Shown here: piece after piece, positions 16,842-25,167 of the stretch
How the letters are laid out: the number at the start of each line of letters is the position of its first letter
Position numbering within the stretch: the stretch's first letter is position 1
Source: Pseudonocardia kunmingensis
Lineage (GTDB): Bacteria; Actinomycetota; Actinomycetes; Mycobacteriales; Pseudonocardiaceae
DNA length: 64,000 bases
Reading direction: 5' to 3'
NCBI RefSeq assembly: GCF_006716445.1
Contig: NZ_VFPA01000003.1
Coordinates: forward strand, 930,001 to 994,000
Made by a program: the position numbers and the translations under genes
The notes under the pieces: model-generated
Database searches by the model: none
What the model was told of the DNA's origin: nothing
The model's input: the letters and a program-made list of their open reading frames with translations, nothing else

Positions 16842-17081
16842 GTGGCGCGGAGCAGGCCGACCGGCGGTGTCGAGGAGGATTCGGTCGACGGGGATTGGGA
16901 GTACCGCCCGGTCCAGCTTCCGGGGGACGTGTCCCGGATGACCGCGGCGGTACGACTGGCGATCCAGGCCGAGTTCGGCGGCTGGGAGCTGTCGCGCGTG
17001 CGGCTCTACCCGGGAGGGGTCCGCAAGGTCGTGCTGCGCAGGCGGCGCACCTCACGGATGCTGCCGGAGCTGTCCGTCTGA
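16842..17081 (+). CDS. DUF5703 family small protein
   Basis: 79-residue basic protein with DWEYRPVQLPGDVSRMTAAVRLAIQAEFGGWELSRVRLYPGG and an Arg-rich tail, the pattern of actinobacterial DUF5703 proteins found near uppP. Function unknown. A strong GAGGAGGTGA Shine-Dalgarno sits 4 bases before the GTG at 16842, which fixes the start. It ends just before the convergent XRE regulator stop. Confidence 0.82.
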   Translation: MARSRPTGGVEEDSVDGDWEYRPVQLPGDVSRMTAAVRLAIQAEFGGWELSRVRLYPGGVRKVVLRRRRTSRMLPELSV

Positions 17082-17085
17082 GCCG

Positions 17086-17934
17086 TCACCGGTCCGACGA
17101 CGCGCGCGGCTCGGGCTCCTCGACCGCGGCGAGCGAGCCGAGGAGCGCCAGCGACGCGGCGGTCTCGGAGCCCGGCTCCGCGTGGTAGATCACCAGGAGC
17201 TGGCCACCCGAGTCACCGATCGGGAGCTTCTCGCGGCGCAGTTCCAGCACCCCGACCTCCGGGTGCCGCATCCGCGTCAGCCCGCCCGCGAGCGGCTTGA
17301 CGTCGTGGCGCGCCCACAGCCGGCGGAACAGCTCGCTCCCCAGTGACAGCTCGCCCACCAGCTGCGCGAGCCGCGGGTCGTCCACATCGGTGCCGAGCGA
17401 GGTGCGGAACGCGGCGACCATGCCGCCGATGTACTGCTCCCAGCCGGGGTGCAGGTCCTGCTCGTCGGCGTCGAGGATCATCGACCGCAGCCGGTTCTCC
17501 CCGGGCCGGATCCGCGGCGAGAGCGCCGTCGCGAGCCGGTTCGCGGCGAGCACGTCGAACATCCGGCTCTCGACGAACGCCGGCAGCCCGAGCACGTCGA
17601 GCAGCTGCCGGATCCCCGTGGGCACCACCTCGCGACGCGGCCGACGTGCCCGCCCGGGCCGGGCGGCGGAGAGGCCCAGCAGGTACCGGGTGGCGGTGGC
17701 GTCGAGCCCGAGCACGCGCGCCAGCGCCTCGAGCACCTGCGACGAGGGGTTGCGGTCGCGTCCCTGCTCGAGCCGCAGGTAGTAGTCCGCGCTGATGCCG
17801 GCGAGGGTCGCGACCTCCTCGCGGCGCAGGCCCGGCGTCCGCCGCACGCCGGTGACGCTGAGCCCCACGTCGGCGGGGTCCACGAGCTCCCGGCGGGCCC
17901 GCAGGTACTCACCCAGCACGTTCGGCCTGGTCAC
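17086..17934 (-). CDS. XRE-family regulator with MmyB-like ligand-binding domain
   Basis: N-terminal helix-turn-helix (about residues 10-70; RTPGLRREEVATLAGISADYYLRLEQGRDRNPS) followed by the MmyB-type PAS-like domain (about 95-275; LLDVLGLPAFVESRMFDVLAANRLATALSP, PGWEQYIGGMVAAFRTSLG). The family binds fatty-acid-like ligands and usually represses a divergently encoded oxidoreductase. The divergent aldo/keto reductase at 18036 is the probable target. Confidence 0.93.
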   Translation of the reverse strand: MTRPNVLGEYLRARRELVDPADVGLSVTGVRRTPGLRREEVATLAGISADYYLRLEQGRDRNPSSQVLEALARVLGLDATATRYLLGLSAARPGRARRPRREVVPTGIRQLLDVLGLPAFVESRMFDVLAANRLATALSPRIRPGENRLRSMILDADEQDLHPGWEQYIGGMVAAFRTSLGTDVDDPRLAQLVGELSLGSELFRRLWARHDVKPLAGGLTRMRHPEVGVLELRREKLPIGDSGGQLLVIYHAEPGSETAASLALLGSLAAVEEPEPRASSDR

Positions 17935-18035
17935 CGGTCCATCCTAGGTCGCGCGCAGGCTCGGATCCTGGTCCCGCCACCCCCAGGATCACCACGGCGT
18001 ACCCGTTGCGGGGCCGCGCGCCGAATGATGGAGCC

Positions 18036-18902
18036 ATGGCACCTCAGGAACTCCCCGGCGGCCGCTACCGCGTCGCCGACCTCGACCTCACCCGCGTCGG
18101 CTACGGGGCCATGCAGCTCGCCGGGCCCGGCGTCTTCGGGCCGCCGAAGGACCGCGACGCCGCGGTCGCCGTCCTGCGCGAGGCCGTCGAGCGGGGAATC
18201 ACCCACATCGACACCGCCGACTTCTACGGTCCGCACGTCACCAACGAGATCATCCGCGACGCGCTCTCCCCGTACCCGGACGACCTGCACATCGTCACGA
18301 AGGTCGGCGCCCGCCGCGACGAGAACGGCGGCTGGCCGCACGCCCGCACGCCCGCCGAGCTGCGCGACCAGGTCCACGACAACCTGCGGAACCTGGGGCT
18401 GGACGTCCTGGACGTGGTGAACCTGCGCGTCGGCGGCCTCGAGGCACCCGAACCCGGCTCGATCGCGGAGCAGTTCGAGGCCCTCGCCGAGCTGCAGCGG
18501 CAGGGTCTGATCCGCCACCTCGGCCTCAGCACGGTCTCCGCGGAGCAGCTGGCCGAAGCGCAGTCGATCGCACCCGTCGTCTGCGTGCAGAACCTCTACA
18601 ACATCGCCCGCCGCGACGACGACGCCCTCGTGGACCTCACCGCGCGGCAGGGGATCGCGTTCGTCCCGTACTTCCCGCTCGGCGGCTTCTCGCCGCTGCA
18701 GTCGGACGCACTGGAGGCCGTCGCGAAGCGGCTCGACGCGACGCCGATGGCGGTCGCGCTCGCCTGGCTGCTGCAGCGGTCGGAGAACATCCTGCTGATC
18801 CCCGGGACGTCGTCGGTGACGCACCTGCGCGAGAACGTCGCGGGCGCCGGGCTCGCGCTGCCCGCCGACGCGATCGCGGAGCTCGACACGATCGGGCGCT
18901 AG
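18036..18902 (+). CDS. Aldo/keto reductase
   Basis: 288-residue AKR. The catalytic Asp/Tyr are in THIDTADFYGPHVTNEIIRDAL, the Lys in DLHIVTKVGARRD, and the position of the usual His holds Asn in DVVNLRVGG, as in some AKR12/13-like members. VALAWLLQRSENILLIPGTSSVTHLRENV is the standard cofactor-binding C-terminal part. ATG 18036 is chosen because the residues before it are not AKR-like. Divergent from the MmyB-type regulator. Confidence 0.93.
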   Translation: MAPQELPGGRYRVADLDLTRVGYGAMQLAGPGVFGPPKDRDAAVAVLREAVERGITHIDTADFYGPHVTNEIIRDALSPYPDDLHIVTKVGARRDENGGWPHARTPAELRDQVHDNLRNLGLDVLDVVNLRVGGLEAPEPGSIAEQFEALAELQRQGLIRHLGLSTVSAEQLAEAQSIAPVVCVQNLYNIARRDDDALVDLTARQGIAFVPYFPLGGFSPLQSDALEAVAKRLDATPMAVALAWLLQRSENILLIPGTSSVTHLRENVAGAGLALPADAIAELDTIGR

Positions 18903-18961
18903 CAGCACCAAGATCCTGCGCACGTGCTCCTCGCCGAGGTGATCGCCTGCTGATCATGGCT

Positions 18962-18985
18962 GGGCGCGTTCCGCGGAACGCGCCC
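18962..18985. terminator. Perfect 24-base palindrome downstream of aldo/keto reductase
   Basis: GGGCGCGTTCCG/CGGAACGCGCCC is self-complementary with no mismatch, 60 bases after the reductase stop. It would form a strong hairpin; a T-tract is absent. Terminator function is inferred from position. Confidence 0.5.
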
Positions 18986-19064
18986 GTGCACGACCCGGTC
19001 GACGTCATGGGTCTTCGGCCCGCGTGGTCAGACCCATGGTGTCGATGTGGTCGTGAGAGCTCCT

Positions 19065-19245
19065 GTGGGCGGGCCGTTCCCGGCTCGAGGCCACCGCCGC
19101 CCGCCCCGGCTCCGTCCTCGGCGCAGTCGACCGGTTCCCCGCCCCCGCCCGTCCGCGAGATGGCCGGGTTGGCTCAACTACCGAATGTTGTGGTCGGCCG
19201 GGCGGCCGTCCCCGACATGGCCCAGGCCTGTTCCGGACGAGAACG
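19065..19245 (+). repeat. Left arm of a ~180-bp facing repeat pair
   Basis: Shares with the reverse complement of 19428-19610 the blocks TTCCCGGCTCGAG, GGTTGG, AACTACCG, TGGTCG, CCGGGCGGCCGTCC and GACGAGA in the same order, roughly three-quarters identity over 90 bases and lower outside. The reading frame of the W.GW.NYR peptide is preserved in both arms. Confidence 0.7.
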
Positions 19246-19427
19246 TCGCTGCTGGGTGGGTGCGCACCTGGCGGTGGTCCCGTTCCACCCGGTCCTGGTG
19301 ATCATCGGACCGGTCCGAGGCCGTCCAGGCGCTCTTGATCGGCGGAAACGGGACATGCGCTGCACGGGTGCGGCTCAGGTCCCTGCTTCGCTGATCAAGG
19401 CGGTTCGAAGGGGGTTGGGGAACGGCA

Positions 19428-19610
19428 CGACGGTCTCGTCGTGGACCGGCCGGGGCCAGGTCGGGACGGCCGCCCGGACGACCACGTCACCCGGTAGTTC
19501 TGCCAACCGAGCCACCTCGACACGGAGGCGGACGCGGCGACGGGCCGACTGCGGGTGAGGGCTGGGCGCGGGTGGGGCAGCTGGTCTCGAGCCGGGAACA
19601 GCGCGCCCAC
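19428..19610 (-). repeat. Right arm of the facing repeat pair
   Basis: Inverted counterpart of 19065-19245, separated by about 180 bases. Peptide read on the reverse strand: FPARDQ, SRWLGWQNYRVTWSSGRPSR; on the left arm: FPARGH, ARWPGWLNYRMLWSAGRPSP. Gaps between blocks differ slightly, so this is a diverged duplication rather than a perfect palindrome. Confidence 0.7.
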
Positions 19611-19750
19611 CGCAACCCGCCCGTCAGGAACGAGGAGCGGGGGCGTGCTCACGCACCCCGGTTCGGCCCACGCGCCCGTCGACGGGGTGCGTCGCAGGCG
19701 AAGGGGTGCGCGGGCGAGCGCGCCGGTGGCCGCACGCCCGTGGCCGCCGT

Positions 19751-20521
19751 CTAGTGATCAGACCAATCGACGTCGGGCGGACGCGGCGCGCCCGCCGGAC
19801 CCGGCACGCCTCGGAAACCGTAGGGCGCCGGCTCCCGCCCGGGCTGCACGAACCAGCACTCCCCCGGCTCGCCGCGCTCGAGCACCGCGTCGATCGCGTC
19901 GGCCACGTCCTCGGCGGTGAGCAGCGGGAAGCCGGCGAACCGGTCCTTGGCCCGGGCGAGGAGCGGGGTGTCGGCGAACCCGGGGCAGACGGCGTTGACG
20001 CGGATCCCCTCCGGCGCCAGCGTCGGCGCCGCGGACCGGACGTAGCCGACCACGGCGTGCTTGGTCATCGTGTACAGCGCGTCGCCGGGCATCGCGACCA
20101 GACCCGCCAGCGAGGCCGTCGCGATCACGGTGCCGCCACCCGCCCGCCGCAGCGCGGGGACGGCGGCGGTGAGCCCGAAGACGACGTGGTCGACGTTCAC
20201 GCCGACGATGCGCCGGTAGGCCGCGAGATCGAGCTCCTCCACCCCGGACTGCCCGCCGGTGACGCCCGCGTTGAGCAGCACGACGTCCAGCCGGCCGAAC
20301 GCCTCCTCCGCGGCGGCGACGTGCGCGGGCATCCGCTCCGGGTCGGCGACGTCGCCGCCCAGCGCGAGCCCGCCCAGCTCCTCGACGAGCGCGGCGGCCG
20401 CGGCCTCGTCCCGATCGGCGACGGCGACCCGCGCCCCCGCCCCCGCGAGGCGCCGTGCCGCCGCGGCCCCGATGCCCGATGCCCCGCCCGTGACCAGGGC
20501 GCCCTTGCCCGTGAGGTCCAT
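19751..20521 (-). CDS. SDR family oxidoreductase
   Basis: 256-residue classical short-chain dehydrogenase. NAD(P) motif TGGASGIG at residues 10-17, NAG at LLNAGVTGG, catalytic Ser in ATASLAG and YTMTKHA (Tyr-x-x-x-Lys) present, and PGFADTPLL after the active site. Substrate unknown. Its ATG overlaps the stop of the M20 peptidase gene (TGATG), so the two are translationally coupled and likely function together. Confidence 0.93.
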   Translation of the reverse strand: MDLTGKGALVTGGASGIGAAAARRLAGAGARVAVADRDEAAAAALVEELGGLALGGDVADPERMPAHVAAAEEAFGRLDVVLLNAGVTGGQSGVEELDLAAYRRIVGVNVDHVVFGLTAAVPALRRAGGGTVIATASLAGLVAMPGDALYTMTKHAVVGYVRSAAPTLAPEGIRVNAVCPGFADTPLLARAKDRFAGFPLLTAEDVADAIDAVLERGEPGECWFVQPGREPAPYGFRGVPGPAGAPRPPDVDWSDH

Positions 20522-21837
20522 CAGCAGGTCCGCAGGAACCGGTCGAGCACCCGGGCGCCGAACTGCAGCGCGTCCACCGGCACGCGCTCGTCGATGCCGT
20601 GGAAGAGCGACGCGAAGTCCAGGTCCGGGGGCAGGCGCAGCGGGGCGAAGCCGTAGCACTGCATCCCGAGGTCATGGAACGACTTGGCGTCGGTGCCGCC
20701 GGAGAGCATGTACGGCACGGTCTTCGCGCCCGGGTCCTCCTCCCGCAGCGCCGCGGCCATCGCCTCGGTCAGCGCGCCCTCGAACGGCGTCTCGACAGCC
20801 GGCAGGTTCTGCACCCACTCGCGCGTGACGTCCGGGCCGAGCAGCTCGTCGACCTCCCGCAGGAACGCCTCCTCCCGGCCCGGCAGCACGCGGCAGTCCA
20901 CCACGGCCTCGGCCGTCGACGGGATGACGTTGGCCTTGTACCCGGCGGAGAGCATCGTCGGGTTGGCGGTGTCGCGGACCGTGGCCCCGACGATCTTGGA
21001 GAGCGGCCCGAGCTTCGCGATCGAGCCCTCCAGGTCGTCCTCGGGGAACTCCAGCCCGGTCAGCGCGGACATCTGCTCGAGGAAGGCGCGCACGGTGTCG
21101 GTGAGCACCAGCGGGAACGTATGGTTGCCCAGCCTGGCGACCGCCTCGGCCATGTGGGTGACGGCGTTGTCGTCGTGGAGCATCGAGCCGTGTCCCGGCC
21201 GGCCGCGGGCCCGCAGCCGCATCCACGCGATCCCCTTCTCGGCGGCCTCGATGAGGTAGACCCGCTGGTCCTCGCCGAAGGTGAGCGAGAAGCCGCCCAC
21301 CTCCCCGACGGCCTCGGTGCAGCCCTCGAACAGGTCAGGGCGGTGCTTCACCAGCCACTGCGCGCCGTAGGAGCCACCCGCCTCCTCGTCGGCGACGAAG
21401 GCGAACACGATGTCCCGCGGCGGCACCACCCCGTCGCGCTTGAACTGCCGGGCGACGGCCAGCGTCATGCCGACCATGTCCTTCATGTCGACCGCGCCGC
21501 GGCCCCACACGTAGCCGTCCTGCACCGCCCCGGAGAACGGGTGCACCGACCACTCCGACGCGTCGGCCGGCACCACGTCGAGGTGGCCGTGCACCAGCAG
21601 CGCCCCGCGTGACGGGTCGGCCCCGGCCAGCCGGCAGACGACGTTCGACCGCCCGGGTGCCCCCGACTCGAGCACCTCCACCTCGTACCCGACCTCCGTG
21701 AGCTTCCCCGCCACGTACTCGGCGGCCTCCCGCTCCCCGGTCGTGGTCTCGAGATCACCCGTGTTCGTCGTGTCGATCCGGATGAGCTCTGAGGTCAGTT
21801 CGACGACCTCGTCCTCGGCTGCTCGTGGCGTGCTCAC
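20521..21837 (-). CDS. M20/M25/M40 family metallopeptidase
   Basis: 438-residue M20 dipeptidase-like hydrolase with two metal ions. Zinc ligands are visible: His in LLVHGHLDVVPAD, bridging Asp in WGRGAVDMKDM, Glu-Glu in ADEEAGGSYG, and a C-terminal His in the SLFHGIDERV region. A dimerisation domain lies between (RARGRPGHGSML). GTG 21837 (VSTPRAAEDEVVELTSELIRIDTTN) matches the family start. Upstream the frame remains open through the antisense of tRNA-Leu into the integrase gene (see findings). Operon with the following SDR. Confidence 0.93.
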   Translation of the reverse strand: MSTPRAAEDEVVELTSELIRIDTTNTGDLETTTGEREAAEYVAGKLTEVGYEVEVLESGAPGRSNVVCRLAGADPSRGALLVHGHLDVVPADASEWSVHPFSGAVQDGYVWGRGAVDMKDMVGMTLAVARQFKRDGVVPPRDIVFAFVADEEAGGSYGAQWLVKHRPDLFEGCTEAVGEVGGFSLTFGEDQRVYLIEAAEKGIAWMRLRARGRPGHGSMLHDDNAVTHMAEAVARLGNHTFPLVLTDTVRAFLEQMSALTGLEFPEDDLEGSIAKLGPLSKIVGATVRDTANPTMLSAGYKANVIPSTAEAVVDCRVLPGREEAFLREVDELLGPDVTREWVQNLPAVETPFEGALTEAMAAALREEDPGAKTVPYMLSGGTDAKSFHDLGMQCYGFAPLRLPPDLDFASLFHGIDERVPVDALQFGARVLDRFLRTC

Positions 21838-21926
21838 GCGGATCTTCCTACCATCGGAGGTCCGGTCGCGGGGGGCTGGAGCGCGTGGTCTATCCTCATC
21901 TGCACGCGGTCCGAGCGGCCGCGGAT

Positions 21927-22010
21927 GTCCGAGTGGCGGAATGGCAGACGCGCTAGCTTGAGGTGCTAGTCCCCGAGTAGGGGGTGGGGGTTCAAGTCCC
22001 CCCTCGGACA
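21927..22010 (+). tRNA. tRNA-Leu (anticodon GAG)
   Basis: Complete class II cloverleaf: acceptor GTCCGAG (21927-21933) pairs with CTCGGAC (22003-22009); anticodon stem CTAGC/GCTAG with loop TTGAGGT, giving anticodon GAG at 21960-21962 (reads CUC/CUU leucine codons); long variable arm CCCCGAGTAGGGGG; T arm GGGGG-TTCAAGT-CCCCC. CCA is not encoded. The 3' end is the left junction of the integrated element. Confidence 0.96.
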
Positions 22011-22015
22011 CAAAC
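21986..22015. other. Probable attL (tRNA-Leu 3' end / element junction)
   Basis: The integrase gene abuts the 3' end of an intact tRNA and reads antisense into it, the arrangement of actinobacterial elements inserted in tRNA 3' ends. The crossover core cannot be placed exactly, because no second copy of this sequence was found on the right side. Confidence 0.45.
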
Positions 22016-23649
22016 CCTTGCCCCACGTGGTCGAGGGATGCTTCAGCTCTCACGATCCGAGGGCCGGGTCGGTACGTGAGCCGTAGCCCGAGCTGCTTGT
22101 AGACCTCAGCCTTGTCCGCGGGGTCGGCCCGAGCAAGCACGCCGCGGATCCCGCTGACGGACTCAGCGAGATCGCGGATCTGCTGACGCGACAGCCGCCC
22201 GGACGTTCGCTCAGGACGGCGCTGCTGCGTCTCTGCCTCTGCCTCGGCGCGCCGAGCCTGAACCTCGGCGATCCACCCGGCGACCAGGACGGGGTCCGTC
22301 CCCGCATCCAACGCGTCGCGGTACCGCGCGATCTTTCGATCACAATCGGCGATAATGCCGGCCGCAGACGCCCGGGCCCGGTCGAGGTCGCCGGCAGGCT
22401 GCGCGTCGTACATCGCCTCGATGGACTCAGTCAGCCGATGCGGAGCGAACGCAAGCATCAGCCACTCGTCAAGCGGCGGCAGGACATCCCGCTCACGGAG
22501 GTAGACGTTGCGCGGGTGCGTCACCCGGTTGGCAAGCGCGTACTCGTCGGGAAACCGGCACCGGTAGTGGGCGTGGCCGTGGTTCCACTGTCCTTGCATC
22601 CGACGCCCGCACACTCCGCAGAACACCAGTCCGCGCAGCACGTACGACCGCGAGACGTTGATCAGCTGCCGGCTCCGACCCCGACCCGCCGCAGCGAAAA
22701 TCTGCTGCGCGCGTTCGAAGGTCGCGACGTCAACGATCGCTTCATGCGTCGTCTCGGCCGACCACACCCATGACCCCGGCTCGTTCCAACGCATCTTCGT
22801 GACGTGACCCAGGCCGACGTCGTCGACATCGAGCAGGACCTCATCCTTGCGCTGCTTGTTCCAGACCTGCCGCCCCGTGTAGCGCGGGTTGATGATGATC
22901 GCTCGCACGGCAGACTTCGCCCACGCGACGCCGCAACGATGGGCGTTGCGTCCGGGGTCTCGGGCAGACGGTGACTTGATCCCGTCCCGAGTCAGACCCT
23001 CGGCAATCGCGTAGTAGCCCACGCCGGAGATGTACTCCGCAAAGATCCTGCGGACGACGGGTGCCGTCTCCGGATCGGGGTCGAGCTGCCGCAGCTGTCG
23101 ACCCTCGGCCGCCTTCGCCGGGTTGGGGTGCGGCCCGCAGTCCTTGAGCCGATAGCCGTACGGCGGGCGGCCACCGAGGAACCGGCCTTCGATCTCTGCC
23201 TGCGATCGCATCGCCGCGCGAACGCGAATCTTGATCCGATTACGCTCACCCTTCGACATACCGGCGAACACCGACATGACCAAGTCATGGGCCTCGGAAT
23301 CCGGGTCGATAGCGCCACCTACCTCCGGAACCCACAACGTGATGCCGTAGTGCTGCAGGACGGGGAAGGTGAGGCCGAACTGGTTGCCGCAGAACGCGCG
23401 CTGCGGCTCGCCGATGACAACGGCCTCGAAATCCGGACCGGCTTTGATCGCCGCGAGCAGCCGAGTGGCCTCAGGCCTGCGCTTCCACGGGATCGAGCGA
23501 GACTGGCCGATGTCGAAGAACTGCTCGGTGATGACACCTTGCTTGTCGACCAGCGCTCGGGCGCGGCTCAGCTGCCAGTTCCGCGACGCCTCCGGATCCT
23601 GGTTGTCCTCGGTCGACACCCGCCCGTAGAACGCGAACCTGACCGGCAT
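22012..23649 (-). CDS. Large serine recombinase (integrase) of the element
   Basis: N-terminal resolvase domain with catalytic Ser12 (FYGRVSTEDNQ), a Recombinase domain (about residues 160-290; GRFLGGRPPYGYRL, WAKSAVRAIIINPRYTGRQVWN) and a zinc ribbon (VFCGVCGRRM...HYRC) followed by a coiled-coil region. This is the architecture of phage-type integrases that catalyse site-specific integration and excision. Homology normally ends near VYKQLGLRLTYRPG...VRAEA; here there is no stop codon at the expected end and the frame continues antisense through tRNA-Leu. GGGGTGAGG precedes ATG 23649. Coupled to a small upstream ORF. Confidence 0.93.
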
Positions 23650-23653
23650 CGCC

Positions 23654-23884
23654 TCACCCCGCTCGCTCGCACGTCTGGTGCAGCTTCCGCAGGAGCGCGA
23701 GGAGCGCTCGAGCCGCGCCGGGCGTCAGTACGGGAGGGTCAGCCGGAACGTCGACTCGGATCCCCGCACCGCCGCGGGCAGAAGCCTCTGCGACAGTAGC
23801 GGGCGGTCGAGCCGCGGCGTCGCAATCCGGCGAGTGCTGTGGACAGCCCGCCGAGATGTCGCGGTCTCTCGATGCTCGCCCCAT
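23654..23884 (-). CDS. Small protein immediately upstream of the recombinase
   Basis: 76-residue protein ending VLTPGAARALLALLRKLHQTCERAG, four bases before the recombinase ATG. Short Leu/Ala-rich proteins of this type commonly precede large serine recombinases in actinobacterial elements; function unknown, possibly a directionality or accessory factor. The start is supported by GAGGAGG six to seven bases upstream of ATG 23884. Annotated as real on context and ribosome-binding site; no known domain. Confidence 0.6.
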   Translation of the reverse strand: MGRASRDRDISAGCPQHSPDCDAAARPPATVAEASARGGAGIRVDVPADPPVLTPGAARALLALLRKLHQTCERAG

Positions 23885-24452
23885 GCCCCCGCCTCCTCGT
23901 CGTCACGTAAGGCGTGACGGTGAGCGGAGTGGACGACGGAGACGTGGTCCGCATCGAGCCACGCGGCCGCCGCGAAGACGGCCACGCACGAGCAGCGCCG
24001 CTGGTAGGCGGCGTGGTCAGGGTGCGTGGTCGCGGTCAGGCCTCCCGCCCTGCTGTCCCTCCGCACCGGGCGGTTCGCCGTGGTCGTGGCGTCGGTCGAC
24101 GGATCGACTGCTTGGTGGTCGCGCCGTAGCCGCAACGGACCCCGGAACCGCAAGGACTCCTGATCGCTGGATCTGCCCGCGGCCCAGTCGTGAAGCAGCA
24201 CTCCGAAGCACATGGTCGTGACCTCGTCCGCCCTTCCATCACGGACGAGCCGTGCTGGCATGATCTTCTGCCCGCGGTGACAGGCTGGACCGCGCACACG
24301 GCGCGCATGGCGAGCTGCTCGACAACCAGCCGATAGCGCTGCCTTGCCGGTGACGGACGGCGCCTGTCCGCAGTCGCCAATCGGTGACAGGTCGGAACTG
24401 TCAGGGGTGTCTGCCACGCTTCGTGGTCATCGTCACGAATAGGGAGGCGCCC
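23885..24452. other. Divergent regulatory region of the element's left end
   Basis: No secure gene. A reverse-strand frame (about 23974-24066 and beyond) encodes a peptide with HPDHAAYQRRCSCVAVFAAAAWLDADHVSVVHSAHRHALRDDE that looks protein-like, but it overlaps the small ORF upstream of the recombinase and has no good start. A CCACG-CTT-CGTGG dyad at 24414-24426 lies just before the rightward cargo gene and is similar to the ACCACGC boxes in front of other element operons. Confidence 0.4.
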
Positions 24453-25085
24453 GTGCGCGTCGACTACAGGGCCGCGTGGGTGCCCTTCGATCCCGACAAC
24501 GGCCAGACCCCGGCGTTGCTCGAGCTCGCCGTCCACTGGATCGAGCAGGAATGCGCCGCGCAGGGAACGCGCGGCGTGCTGATCGTGCCGAGGAAGCCGA
24601 TCAGCGACTACCCGCAGCCGATCCAGAAGTTCGCGACACGTCACGAGGGCACGAGTCGACGTGGCAGCGCCCCTCGCCGCATGGCGCCAGGGCCGGTGCT
24701 GGCGCACAGCTTGTTGCTCGACGATCTCGACTACGCCGAACACCTGGCTCGCGGCTCGTCGCTGTGCGCGACCGAGTGGCCGGACGTGCCGCTGGTGGGG
24801 TGGGCGGCGGCGCGCGGCGCGCTGAATCTTGTGACCGGCGAGGTCACTCCGCAGCCCGCCGACGACGTAGTGGTTCTGCTCGACCATCTGCACTTTGCCG
24901 GGAACAACGGCTGGTCCGACGGGCCCGGCAAGCGCGACGCCGAACGGCTGCTCCACGAACTGCAGGCCGCAGCCCCCGACCTCGACGCCAAGTACGTGGC
25001 GAGCTACCAGTTCGGCTTGGGCAACGTCTCCGCCGATTCGGTGAAGCGCCTGCTCACGCTCGCAAGCAAGGTGACCATGCGGTGA
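24453..25085 (+). CDS. Hypothetical cargo protein, 210 aa
   Basis: No family recognised. The protein opens VRVDYRAAWVPFDPDNGQTPALLELAVHWIEQECAAQG, has a hydrophobic beta strand GVLIVPRKP, a second strand DDVVVLLDHLHFAG, and a C-terminal helix. It is soluble, without signal peptide or membrane segments. GTG 24453 has AGGGAGG about 6 bases upstream. It is followed after 82 bases by another unknown gene on the same strand, so the two probably form one cargo unit transcribed away from the integrase. Confidence 0.75.
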   Translation: MRVDYRAAWVPFDPDNGQTPALLELAVHWIEQECAAQGTRGVLIVPRKPISDYPQPIQKFATRHEGTSRRGSAPRRMAPGPVLAHSLLLDDLDYAEHLARGSSLCATEWPDVPLVGWAAARGALNLVTGEVTPQPADDVVVLLDHLHFAGNNGWSDGPGKRDAERLLHELQAAAPDLDAKYVASYQFGLGNVSADSVKRLLTLASKVTMR

Positions 25086-25167
25086 CTGGGTGCCACACTC
25101 TGCGCGCATCGAGTTCTTACTGCGGGTTTTGGTTCCGTCCGCCGGGCAATGCTGGGAGGCAGCCGGC

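Larger units (their letters stand above)
18986..19750. other. Gene-free stretch with inverted repeat structures
   Basis: No convincing gene is visible in roughly 770 bases. It contains a 16-base imperfect stem at 18998-19046 with a perfect CATGGGTC/GACCCATG core (19006-19013, 19031-19038), and two related ~180-base copies facing each other (19065-19245 and 19428-19610). Short frames in each copy translate to similar Arg/Pro-rich peptides with W.GW.NYR, but without a convincing start signal. Confidence 0.55.

Noticed and set aside
19047..19301. Open frame encoding the W.GW.NYR peptide as a gene
   Set aside because: No ribosome-binding site, Arg/Pro-rich composition, and the same pattern recurs inverted at 19395-19652; treated as a repeat element.
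23725..24066. Reverse-strand frame with a protein-like segment upstream of the recombinase
   Set aside because: Overlaps by 160 bases the small ORF that has a good ribosome-binding site and lacks its own start signal; kept only as a remark on the region.
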